Shown here: one piece after another, positions 52,852 through 61,373 of the stretch
How the letters are laid out: each line of letters opens with the position of its first letter
How positions within the stretch are numbered: position 1 is the first letter of the stretch
NCBI RefSeq assembly: GCF_016907275.1
Contig: NZ_JAFBBP010000001.1
Coordinates: 1,912,001-1,976,000, forward strand
Direction of reading: 5' to 3'
DNA length: 64,000 nt
From: Micromonospora luteifusca
GTDB lineage: Bacteria > Actinomycetota > Actinomycetes > Mycobacteriales > Micromonosporaceae
The notes under the pieces: generated by a model
Told to the model about the DNA's origin: nothing
Databases searched by the model: none
The model's input: the letters and a program-made list of their open reading frames with translations, nothing else
Translations under genes and position numbers: made by a program

Positions 52852-53898
52852 GTGACGAGGATCGATGATGTCGCCCGGTTGGCCGGGGTATCCACGGCCA
52901 CCGTCTCGCGGGCCCTGCGCGGACTGCCGACGGTCTCGGCCGCCACCCGGCGCCGGGTGCTCGCCGCCGCCGAGCAGCTCGACTACGAGGTTTCACCGAG
53001 CGCGTCCCGGCTCGCCGGTGGCCGGACGGGCACCGTCGCGGTGGTGGTCCCCCGGATCACCCGCTGGTTCTTCAGCACCGTCGTCGAGTCGGTCGAGGAG
53101 TACCTCCACCAGTCCGGCTACGACCTGCTGCTCTACAACCTGGGCGGCCGGGAGCAGGTCCGCCAGCGGGTCCTGCGGACGGCCAACCTGCACAAGCGGG
53201 TGGACGCCATGATGCTTGTCGCCACACCACTGCGGCCGGCCGACCTGACCGCACTGGCCACCCTGGAGCTGCCCGGCGTGACCATCAGCTCGGGGAGCAG
53301 GGTGCCCAACTGGCCATGCGTACGGATCGACGACGTGGCGGCCGCCCGGGCCGCCACCCGGCACCTGATCGACCTCGGCCATCACCGCATCGCGCACATC
53401 TCCGGCGACCCGGACGACGAGTTGGCCTTCACCACCCACCTCGACCGACGCCGCGGATACCAGGAGGAGCTGCGCTCCGCCGGCCTGCGGCCCGACCCGA
53501 GCCTGGACGTGGAGTCCACGTTCACGATCGAGGGCGGCAACCGGGCCGCCGTCGAGTTGCTGGCCCGCGGCGAACCACCGACCGCGATCGTCGCTGCCTG
53601 CGACGAGATGGCGATGGGTGCGATGACCGCAGTGCGTGACGCCGGGCTGCGGGTGCCGCAGGATGTCAGTGTGATCGGCATCGACGACCACGACCTGGCC
53701 GGCGTGCTCGGGCTCAGCACCATCGCCCAGCCCGCCGCCGAGCAGGGCCGGTTGGCCGCCCGGATGCTGCTCGACCCGCTCGGTGCCCGACCGCTGGGAG
53801 CCACCGTGCGGCAGAGCAGCGCCAGTTGCGACACGCCGGTGATCCTGCCCACTCGGCTGGTGGTCCGGGACTCGACCGCACCGCCCCGGGCACACTGA
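52852..53898 (+). CDS. LacI-family transcriptional regulator
   Basis: 348 residues from GTG 52852 (GGGGGAAGC upstream). HTH RIDDVARLAGVSTATVSRAL with hinge-helix region ASRLAGGRTGTVAVVV; the periplasmic-binding-like domain has MLVATPLRPADLTAL, DLGHHRIAHISGDP, PTAIVAACDEMAMGAM, DVSVIGIDDHDLAGVL. Probably binds the TGCAAGCGCTTACA site before the ABC operon and responds to a sugar. Confidence 0.93.
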   Translation: MTRIDDVARLAGVSTATVSRALRGLPTVSAATRRRVLAAAEQLDYEVSPSASRLAGGRTGTVAVVVPRITRWFFSTVVESVEEYLHQSGYDLLLYNLGGREQVRQRVLRTANLHKRVDAMMLVATPLRPADLTALATLELPGVTISSGSRVPNWPCVRIDDVAAARAATRHLIDLGHHRIAHISGDPDDELAFTTHLDRRRGYQEELRSAGLRPDPSLDVESTFTIEGGNRAAVELLARGEPPTAIVAACDEMAMGAMTAVRDAGLRVPQDVSVIGIDDHDLAGVLGLSTIAQPAAEQGRLAARMLLDPLGARPLGATVRQSSASCDTPVILPTRLVVRDSTAPPRAH

Positions 53899-53933
53899 AC
53901 TTCACCACCCACAGCTCGACACGGGAGACGACC

Positions 53934-55607
53934 CTGAACACCGATCCGACGCAGCAGACCCCCTCCGGTCACCCGGTCACCGGCTGGTGGACCGAGGCGA
54001 CCATCTACCAGATCTACCCCCGTTCGTTCGCCGACTCGGACGGTGACGGGATCGGTGACCTGCCCGGCATCACCGCACGCCTCGACCACCTGGTCGAGTT
54101 GGGCGTGGACGCGGTGTGGCTCTCGCCCTTCTACCCGTCGCCGCAGGCCGACGCCGGCTACGACGTGGCCGACTACCGCGACATCGACCCGCTGTTCGGC
54201 ACCCTCGCCGACGCGGACAAGCTGATCGCCGACGCGCACTCCCGCAACCTGCGGGTGATCGTCGACCTGGTTCCGAACCACACCTCCTCGGCGCACCGCT
54301 GGTTCCAGGCGGCACTGCCGGCCGCGCCCGGCAGCCCGGAGCGGTCGCGGTACATCTTCCGAGACGGCCTCGGCCCGGCCGGCGACCAGCCGCCGAACGA
54401 TTGGCAGAGCGTCTTCGGCGGCCCAGCCTGGACCCGGACGGTGGACCCCGACGGGCAACCAGGCCAGTGGTACCTGCACCTGTTCGACACGGGTCAGCCG
54501 GACCTCAACTGGGACAACCCGGAGGTGCACGCCGAGTTCCTGGACGTGCTGCGGTTCTGGCTGGACCGTGGGGTGGACGGCTTCCGGGTCGACGTGGCGC
54601 ACGGCCTGATCAAGCAGGCCGACCTGGCCGACTGGCAGGAGCCACAGGAAATCCTCTCCGGCAACGAGGTCGACAAACCGCGCCCGCCGATGTGGGACCA
54701 GGACGGCGTGCACGAGATCTACCGGCAGTGGCGGCAGGTTCTCGACAGCTACCCCGGCGAGCGGGTGCTGGTCGCCGAGGCATGGGTGGAGCCCGCCGAG
54801 CGGCTGGCACGTTACGTCCGCCCGGACGAGATGCACCAGGCCTTCAACTTCGAGTACCTGCTCGCCGCGTGGACCGCCCCGGCCCAGTACGCGGTGATCA
54901 CCCGCTCGCTGGAGGCGACCGACTCGGTCGGCGCGCCGACCACCTGGGTGCTGTCCAACCACGACGTGGTGCGGCACGCCTCCCGGCTCGGCCTGCCGAT
55001 CGGCACCGTACGGCCCAACGGCATCGGCATCGGCGACCCGCAGCCGGACGCCGCGCTCGGCCTGCGCCGGGCCCGGGCGGCCACCCTGCTGATGCTCGCC
55101 CTGCCCGGCTCGGCGTACCTCTACCAGGGCGAGGAGCTGGGGCTGCCCGAGCACACCACGCTGCCCGACGAAGCCCGGCAGGACCCGACCTGGGCGCGCA
55201 GCGGGCACACCCAGCGCGGCCGGGACGGCTGCCGGGTGCCGATCCCGTGGGAGGCCGACGCCCCGTCCTACGGCTTCGGGCCGACCGACGCGAGCTGGCT
55301 GCCGCAGCCTTCGCTCTGGGCGGAGTACGCGCTGGACCGCCAGCGCGACGTGCCCGGCTCGACGTACGAGCTGTACCGTGCCGCGCTGCGGCTGCGCCGT
55401 GACCACGGGCTGGGTCGGGGCACCCTGGAGTGGGTGTCCTCTGGCGACGAGGTGCTGACCTTCCGCAACGCGGGGCTGACCGTGCTGACCAACTTCGGTG
55501 CGGCCCCGGTGCCGGTACCGACCGGTGCCGAGGTGCTCGCCACCAGCGCACCACTGGACGACGACGGCGCGGTCCCGACCGACGTGACCGTCTGGCTGCG
55601 CGGCTGA
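53934..55607 (+). CDS. GH13 alpha-glucosidase/oligo-1,6-glucosidase
   Basis: 557 residues, intracellular. GH13 motifs: GWWTEATIYQIYPRSFADSD, LRVIVDLVPNHTS, GFRVDVAHGL (nucleophile Asp), VAEAWVEP (acid Glu), WVLSNHDVVRHASR (NHD). It hydrolyses imported alpha-glucosides. No ATG/GTG/TTG lies next to the RBS-like GGGAGACGACC; the codon there is CTG 53934. The only other upstream in-frame start is TTG 53826, inside the LacI gene. The start is therefore uncertain. Confidence 0.93.
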   Translation: MNTDPTQQTPSGHPVTGWWTEATIYQIYPRSFADSDGDGIGDLPGITARLDHLVELGVDAVWLSPFYPSPQADAGYDVADYRDIDPLFGTLADADKLIADAHSRNLRVIVDLVPNHTSSAHRWFQAALPAAPGSPERSRYIFRDGLGPAGDQPPNDWQSVFGGPAWTRTVDPDGQPGQWYLHLFDTGQPDLNWDNPEVHAEFLDVLRFWLDRGVDGFRVDVAHGLIKQADLADWQEPQEILSGNEVDKPRPPMWDQDGVHEIYRQWRQVLDSYPGERVLVAEAWVEPAERLARYVRPDEMHQAFNFEYLLAAWTAPAQYAVITRSLEATDSVGAPTTWVLSNHDVVRHASRLGLPIGTVRPNGIGIGDPQPDAALGLRRARAATLLMLALPGSAYLYQGEELGLPEHTTLPDEARQDPTWARSGHTQRGRDGCRVPIPWEADAPSYGFGPTDASWLPQPSLWAEYALDRQRDVPGSTYELYRAALRLRRDHGLGRGTLEWVSSGDEVLTFRNAGLTVLTNFGAAPVPVPTGAEVLATSAPLDDDGAVPTDVTVWLRG

Positions 55608-55623
55608 CCCTGCCCTGAGCCCG

Positions 55624-55704
55624 GAGGGGCCAACATCCCGCGCAACATCAGGGATGTTGGCCCCTCACGCTCGCCCGAGGCAGCACTTTCCCTGATGTTG
55701 TGCG
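55624..55704. repeat. Interleaved inverted repeats between convergent genes
   Basis: Stem A: GAGGGGCCAACATCCC (55624-55639) with GGGATGTTGGCCCCTC (55651-55666), perfect. Stem B: CGCGCAACATCAGGGA (55639-55654) with TCCCTGATGTTGTGCG (55689-55704), one mismatch. The arms interleave (A, B, A', B') and overlap at GGGA. Likely a terminator for the GH13 gene plus a REP-like element. Confidence 0.75.
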
Positions 55705-55756
55705 GATCAAGGCGCGCGTGAGGACGGGGCCGGCGGCGCGGGGTGGGCGGCGCGGG

Positions 55757-57175
55757 TCAGAGGCGGTCGGCGCGGGCTTGCAGCAGGTCGTGCACGTTGT
55801 CGATGTCCGCTGGTGAGGTCCGCGAGGCGAGCCAGTACATGACGCCGGTGGGAATGAAGAAGAGCTGGAACGCGGCCAGCCCGACCGCGAAGTTCAACGG
55901 CGGTGGGAATGCCGCCCGCAACCCCTGGAACGCGACCCCGACCAACCCGTTGCCAGCCGCGCGACCGATCCCGTTGACCAGGTTGCCCAGGCTGTAGACC
56001 GTGCCCCGGTGCTCGGGCGGGTTCACGTCGGCGATCAGCGCGAACCAGTTCGGCGAGTTGGCCGAGGTCAGTGCGAGCGCGACGACAGCGGTGAGCAGGC
56101 TCAGCCCCACCGACGGCTCGGTGAACACACTGGCCAGCACCGCGCCGACCACCGCACCGCCGCTGGCGCCGTCCGGCACGTCGATGGTCACCGGGACGAA
56201 GAACAGCACCAGGTAGAACGGCAGCGCGGCGAGGATGCCGACCGCGGCGACCAACGCCCGCCCCCGATGGGTACGCCGCTGCACCGCGTCGCCGATCAGC
56301 CCACCGACGATGGAGAGCACCCCGCCGAGCTGGAACAGCGTGGCGAAGACGCTGCCCACCACCACCGCGGTCGACGTCGAGTAGCCCTGGGCCTCGGCCC
56401 GCTCGGCGAAGAGCACCGGCAGCCACACCAGCGAGCCGAACGCCGCCTGCGCGGTCAGACCCTGCAGGATCAGCCATCGATTGGTCCGTCGGGCCAGGAT
56501 GCGCGGCAGGTCGGCGCGGCTGATCCGATAGTCGTACTCGGCGCCGGCGTCCAACCTGTCGGCCAGCTCCGGCTCGCTCTGCCCTCGTCGGATGTCGTAG
56601 GTGAACAGGTAGGCCAGGGTGGCGACCAGGCCGACGCCGGTCAGGGTCAGGAACGGCCGTCGCCAGTCGGTTGCCCCGAGCAGCCCGCCGACGAGCGTGC
56701 CGGCGAGGGTACCGACGCCCTGGGAGAGCCCCCAGAAGCTCATCACCAACCCGCGCCGGGTCGGTGAGATCAGGTCGGTGACCACCGAGAAGCCGACCGA
56801 GCCGACCGCACCGAGGCCGACTGCGGCGACCAGTTGTGCGGCGAGGAACGTCAGGTAGCCACCGGCGAGCGCGCTGCCACCGGTGCCCGCCGCCCAGAGC
56901 AGCGTGCCGACCATGAGCAGGGGCTTGCGGTTGGTCCGGTCGCCGACGTACGCCCAGCCGACCGCCGCCACCGAGCTGACCAGGAAGCTGACCGCGGTGA
57001 CCAGACCCAGCAGCCGCCCCGACACGTCGAAGGCGTCGGAGATCGGGCCGTACAGCGGCGGGACCAGCCCGATCGCCACGTTGTCCAGCGAGGCGAGCAG
57101 CACGAACACCACGACGCTGTACAACCGGTGCCCCGGGCCACCGCCTCGGCCGGGCCCGCCACTGGTCACCGTCAT
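55757..57175 (-). CDS. MFS transporter
   Basis: 472 residues, 12 membrane segments: LYSVVVFVLLASLDNVAIGL start, GWAYVGDRTNRKPLLMVGTL (loop 2-3 motif), SPTRRGLVMSFWGLSQGVGT, NPPEHRGTVYSLGNLVNGIG (second motif). Exchanges a small solute with protons, unspecified. It lies past the end of the xylBA operon on the same strand, but the terminator at 57214-57255 separates it, so a link to xylose is only positional. Confidence 0.88.
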   Translation of the reverse strand: MTVTSGGPGRGGGPGHRLYSVVVFVLLASLDNVAIGLVPPLYGPISDAFDVSGRLLGLVTAVSFLVSSVAAVGWAYVGDRTNRKPLLMVGTLLWAAGTGGSALAGGYLTFLAAQLVAAVGLGAVGSVGFSVVTDLISPTRRGLVMSFWGLSQGVGTLAGTLVGGLLGATDWRRPFLTLTGVGLVATLAYLFTYDIRRGQSEPELADRLDAGAEYDYRISRADLPRILARRTNRWLILQGLTAQAAFGSLVWLPVLFAERAEAQGYSTSTAVVVGSVFATLFQLGGVLSIVGGLIGDAVQRRTHRGRALVAAVGILAALPFYLVLFFVPVTIDVPDGASGGAVVGAVLASVFTEPSVGLSLLTAVVALALTSANSPNWFALIADVNPPEHRGTVYSLGNLVNGIGRAAGNGLVGVAFQGLRAAFPPPLNFAVGLAAFQLFFIPTGVMYWLASRTSPADIDNVHDLLQARADRL

Positions 57176-57213
57176 GACGGGCAGCCAACCAGACTCCGTT
57201 GCGGAGGTCGTCA

Positions 57214-57255
57214 CGCGGGTGGGTGCCGGTCGGTTTCCACCGGCACCCACCCGCG
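57214..57255 (-). terminator. Perfect 17-bp terminator after xylB
   Basis: CGCGGGTGGGTGCCGGT (57214-57230), loop of 8, ACCGGCACCCACCCGCG (57239-57255). It starts 14 bp past the xylB stop on the minus strand. Confidence 0.8.
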
Positions 57256-57268
57256 TCGATCCCGCGCC

Positions 57269-58696
57269 TCAGCGTCGGTCGAGGACCAACCCGCGAGCCG
57301 CGGCGTACTGGTCGCGCACGGCGGGGACGGGCTCCGCCGCGTACTCCTCGGTGCCCTCGACCGCCCAGGTCGGCGGCGTGGGACCGCCCAGGGCGACCCA
57401 GGCGGCCTGCCGGGCTGCGCCGTCGGCGACGTACTCCCCGGCCGGCGGCACGACGACCGGGCAGCCGAAGACCTGCGGCGCGATCCGACGCACCGCGGCC
57501 GACCGGGCTCCGCCGCCGACCAGGATGACCCGGCGGACGGTGGCACCCTGCGCGGTCAGTGCGTCCAGGCCGTCGGCCAGCGCGCAGAGCATGCCCTCCA
57601 CGGCGGCCCGTGCCAGGTGCGCGGGGGTCGACGTGCGCAGGGTCAGCCCGTGCACCGCGCCGGTGGCGAGCGGCCGGTTCGGCGTCCGCTCACCCTCCAG
57701 GTAGGGCACCATGACCAGCCCGTCCGCCCCGGCTGGCGCGGAGAGGGCCAGCTCGGCCAGCTCGTCGAGGTTGACGCCGAGCATCGCGGCGGCGGCGTCC
57801 AGCACACGGGCCGCGTTGAGCGTGCAGACCAGCGGCAGGAAGCGACCGGACGCGTCGGCGAAGCCCGCCACGGCTCCGCTCTCGTCGGCGGCCGGCACGT
57901 CGGCGACGCTGAACACGGTGCCGGAGGTGCCGATCGAGACGACCACGTCACCCGGCCCGGCACCGACGCCGAGCGCGGCGGCGGCGTTGTCCCCGGTGCC
58001 CGCGCCGAGCAGCGCGCCGCCCGACCCACCCAGCGCGTCGGCCAGCTTTCCCGCCGACTCCCCCGGACCGAGCACCTCGGGCACCACCAACTGCCGGCCG
58101 AAGCCCCGCTCCAGCAGGTCCAGTCGGTAGTCGCCGGTGGCCGGCGACCAGTAACCGGTGCCACTGGCATCACCCCGGTCGGTGCGCAGCGCGCCCAACC
58201 CCGGCGCGCCCGCCAACCGCCAGGTCAGCCAGTCGTGCGGCAGGCAGACGGCGGCCACCCGGGCTGCCAGCTCCGGCTCGTGCGTGGCCAGCCACCGCAG
58301 TTTGGTGATGGTGAAGCTGGCGACCGGCACACTGCCGGCGGCCTCGGCCCAGAACCGACGCCCGACCGCGCCGCCGCCGGCCTCCTCCACGAGATCGGCG
58401 GCGGCGTCGGCGGATCGGGTGTCGTTCCACAACAGTGCCGGGCGGACGACCCGGCCGTCCTCGTCGAGGCACACCATGCCGTGCTGCTGGCCGGCGACGG
58501 AGATCGCCGCCACGTCGGCCAACCCGCCGGCCTGGTCGGCGGCGCTGCGCAGCGCCTGCCACCAGGCTTCCGGGTCGACCTCGGTGCCGTCCGGGTGTGG
58601 TGCCCGGCCCTGCCGGAGCAGGGCACCGGTCTCCGCGTCCCGGATGACCACCTTGCAGGACTGGGTGGACGAGTCAACGCCTGCGACCAACGGCAT
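57269..58696 (-). CDS. xylB: Xylulokinase
   Basis: 475 residues, FGGY kinase: N-terminal [120 protein letters not shown]. Phosphorylates D-xylulose to xylulose 5-phosphate. 9 bp after xylA, same operon. Confidence 0.96.
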   Translation of the reverse strand: MPLVAGVDSSTQSCKVVIRDAETGALLRQGRAPHPDGTEVDPEAWWQALRSAADQAGGLADVAAISVAGQQHGMVCLDEDGRVVRPALLWNDTRSADAAADLVEEAGGGAVGRRFWAEAAGSVPVASFTITKLRWLATHEPELAARVAAVCLPHDWLTWRLAGAPGLGALRTDRGDASGTGYWSPATGDYRLDLLERGFGRQLVVPEVLGPGESAGKLADALGGSGGALLGAGTGDNAAAALGVGAGPGDVVVSIGTSGTVFSVADVPAADESGAVAGFADASGRFLPLVCTLNAARVLDAAAAMLGVNLDELAELALSAPAGADGLVMVPYLEGERTPNRPLATGAVHGLTLRTSTPAHLARAAVEGMLCALADGLDALTAQGATVRRVILVGGGARSAAVRRIAPQVFGCPVVVPPAGEYVADGAARQAAWVALGGPTPPTWAVEGTEEYAAEPVPAVRDQYAAARGLVLDRR

Positions 58697-58705
58697 GGCG
58701 GGGCC

Positions 58706-59893
58706 TCAGCGGGCGCCGAGCAGGTGCTCGACGGCGAGCTGGTTGAGCCGGACGAAGGCGAAGCCCCGCGCGGCAACCGCGTCGACGTCGACATCCTCGA
58801 ACGCGGACCGGTCGGCCAGGAACTCCTCGTAGCCCTCGCCGTCGCCGAGCGTCGGCGTGTTCAGGTCGCCGACCTTGCTGGCGGCGAGCGCCTCGACCAC
58901 CTCGGGGTCGGCGCGGAACGCGGCGGCCCGCTCCTTGAGCAGCAGGTACGTGCTCATGTTGGCCGCCGCCGACGCCCAGACACCGTCCATGTCCTCGGTT
59001 CGGGAAGGCTTGTAGTCGAAGTGCCGCGGCCCGTCGTAGGCCGGCCCGCCGTTGGGGCCGCCGTTCTCCAGGAGGTCCACCAGGGCGAACGCGTTCATCA
59101 GGTCACCGTGACCGAAGACCAGGTCCTGGTCGTACTTGATGCCGCGCTGGCCGTTGAGGTCCAGGTGGAACAGCTTGCCCTGCCAGAGCGCCTGGGCGAT
59201 GCCGTGGGCGTAGTTGAGCCCGGCCATCTGCTCGTGGCCGACCTCCGGGTTGAGGCCGACCAGCTCCGGGTGGGCCAACTGGGAGATGAAGCCGAGCGCG
59301 TGCCCGATGGTGGGCAGCAGGATGTCGCCGCGCGGCTCGTTGGGCTTGGGCTCCAGGGCGAACCGCAGGTTGTAGCCCTTGTCGATGGAATACTGGGTGA
59401 GCAGGTCGACGGCCTCGCGGTAGCGGTCGAGGGCGGCGCGGACGTCCTTGGCAAGGTCGTACTCGGAGCCCTCGCGGCCACCCCACATGACGAAGGTGCT
59501 CGCGCCCAGCTCGGCGGCCAGGTCGACCTGGCGCAGCACCTTGCGCAGCGCGTACCGGCGGACGTCGCGGTCGTTGCTGGTGAAGCCGCCGTCCTTGAAG
59601 ATCGGGTGGGTGAAGAGGTTGGTGGTGACCATCGGCACCACCAGGCCGGTCTCGTCGAGGGCCTTGCGGAACCGGGCGATGTGCTGGTCGCGGGTGGCGG
59701 CGTCGGCCCCGAACGGGATCAGGTCGTCGTCGTGGAAGGTGATGCCGTACGCGCCGAGCTCGGCGAGTCGGTGCACCGCCTCGACCGCGTCGAGCTCGGG
59801 GCGGGTCGCGTCACCGAACGGATCGCGGGCCTGCCAGCCGACGGTCCAGAGCCCGAAGGAGAACTTGTCGGCGGGAGTGGGACGGGGTGCCAT
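58706..59893 (-). CDS. xylA: Xylose isomerase
   Basis: 395 residues, class I. Converts D-xylose to D-xylulose. [13 protein letters not shown] with the catalytic His, [35 protein letters not shown] metal Glu, [40 protein letters not shown] metal Asps. ATG 59893. Divergent from a ROK repressor across 78 bp. Confidence 0.97.
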   Translation of the reverse strand: MAPRPTPADKFSFGLWTVGWQARDPFGDATRPELDAVEAVHRLAELGAYGITFHDDDLIPFGADAATRDQHIARFRKALDETGLVVPMVTTNLFTHPIFKDGGFTSNDRDVRRYALRKVLRQVDLAAELGASTFVMWGGREGSEYDLAKDVRAALDRYREAVDLLTQYSIDKGYNLRFALEPKPNEPRGDILLPTIGHALGFISQLAHPELVGLNPEVGHEQMAGLNYAHGIAQALWQGKLFHLDLNGQRGIKYDQDLVFGHGDLMNAFALVDLLENGGPNGGPAYDGPRHFDYKPSRTEDMDGVWASAAANMSTYLLLKERAAAFRADPEVVEALAASKVGDLNTPTLGDGEGYEEFLADRSAFEDVDVDAVAARGFAFVRLNQLAVEHLLGAR

Positions 59894-59971
59894 GAGCGAC
59901 CTCCGGGGTGGTGTTGTCCGCTATTTGTTCAGCCATTGAATTATTTGCCCGCCGTATGGCACTGTCAAGGG

Positions 59972-61210
59972 GTGACCCTCACCCGCGCTCCGGCCGGCGC
60001 AGTTCGTCAGGGCAGTCTGCGCGAGCTCAACCTCGCCCTGGTGCTCGGCCGGATCGCGGCAGCCCACCGACCTCCCTCCCGGGCCGACCTCGCGACCGCG
60101 ACCGGCCTGACCAGAGCCACCGTGTCCGCGGTGGTCGAGGACCTGCTCGCCGGCAGGTTGGTCAGCGAGTCCGACCCGGCACCCCGTGCCGGCGCCGGCC
60201 GCCCGGCACGCGGGCTGGTCCTCGCCGACCAGGGACCGGCCGGGCTCGGCCTGGAGGTCAACGTCGACTACCTGACGGTCTGCGTGGTGGACCTCACCGG
60301 CCAGGTCCGGCATCGCACCGTGCACCGGGCCGACCTGCGCCCGGTGGCCCCCGCCGACGCTCTGGCCAAGCTGGTCGAGATGGCCGGAGCGGCCCGCGAC
60401 GACGCTGCCGAGCAGGGCCTCACCCTGATCGGGGCCGCGCTCGCGGTGCCCGGCCTGGTGGACGACACCGGAGTGGTCCGGCTCGCGCCGAACCTGGGCT
60501 GGCGCGACGTGCCGGTGCCCGCGCTGCTCGCCGAGCATCCTCCGCTGATCGAGCAGGTGCCCGGTATCCCGGCACTGGTGGTGGACAACGAGGCCAACCT
60601 CGCCGCACTCGGCGAGCTGCACTCCCGGCCGCCCGGCCCGTCCAGCTTCCTGCACATATCCGGAGAGGTCGGCATCGGCGCGGGCATCGTGCTGGATGGG
60701 GCACTCTTCCGCGGCGTCCGCGGTTGGAGCGGCGAGATCGGGCACCTCCCGGTCCACCCCGAAGGCCGTCCGTGTCGCTGCGGCGGGCAGGGCTGCCTGG
60801 AGCAGTACGCCGGCCAGGAAGCAATCGTGACCGCCGCCGGGCTGGCCCGGGCGGAGCTCCCCGCAGACACCGCGACCGCGCGGCTCGCCGAGTTGGCCGA
60901 GGCCGGCGACGCGGACGCGCTGCGGGCGCTGCACGACGCCGGGACGGCACTCGGAGTCGCGGTGGCCAGCGTCGTCAACCTGCTCGACCTGGACACCGTG
61001 GTGCTCGGTGGCGGTTACGCCGCGCTGGCACCCTGGCTCTGCCCGCCGGTGCTCGCCGAGATCGCCGGCCGGGTGCTCACCGCCGCGTGGTCACCGGTCA
61101 CGGTCCGGCCGTCGACGCTCGGCGCGGAGGCCGCTGCGGTGGGTGCCGCCGGCTCGGTGGCCCGGCGGATCATCGCCCAGCCCGCCGGCTGGCTGGCCCG
61201 CTCCGGCTGA
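59972..61210 (+). CDS. xylR: ROK-family repressor (XylR-like)
   Basis: 412 residues from GTG 59972. N-terminal wHTH SRADLATATGLTRATVSAVV; ROK kinase-like domain with VDNEANLAALGELH, HISGEVGIGAGIVLDGALF and the zinc motif RPCRCGGQGCLEQYAG; C-terminal VVLGGGYAALAPWL. It presumably represses xylAB (and itself) until xylose binds. It shares the 59894-59971 promoter region with xylA, which contains AT-rich TTGTTCAGCCATTGAATTAT, a plausible operator. Confidence 0.9.
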   Translation: MTLTRAPAGAVRQGSLRELNLALVLGRIAAAHRPPSRADLATATGLTRATVSAVVEDLLAGRLVSESDPAPRAGAGRPARGLVLADQGPAGLGLEVNVDYLTVCVVDLTGQVRHRTVHRADLRPVAPADALAKLVEMAGAARDDAAEQGLTLIGAALAVPGLVDDTGVVRLAPNLGWRDVPVPALLAEHPPLIEQVPGIPALVVDNEANLAALGELHSRPPGPSSFLHISGEVGIGAGIVLDGALFRGVRGWSGEIGHLPVHPEGRPCRCGGQGCLEQYAGQEAIVTAAGLARAELPADTATARLAELAEAGDADALRALHDAGTALGVAVASVVNLLDLDTVVLGGGYAALAPWLCPPVLAEIAGRVLTAAWSPVTVRPSTLGAEAAAVGAAGSVARRIIAQPAGWLARSG

Positions 61211-61373
61211 CCGACGCCGATGCGCTGACTGGCCCGCTCGGGCTGCTCGACGCCCTGCGTGCTGGGCGCCTGTCGGAGCGGATCGGTAGCCTTGCACTGC
61301 GGGCAGCGATCCGCGGTAAGGAGTCGAGAAGCAGCATGCGCACAGGTCGTCAGACGCGAGGCGGCGTCCGGCG

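Noticed and set aside
56834..59971. First two thirds of a 1458-codon plus-strand open frame
   Set aside because: Antisense to xylB and xylA, whose motifs are unmistakable. Only its last 412 codons (ROK regulator from 59972) are real.
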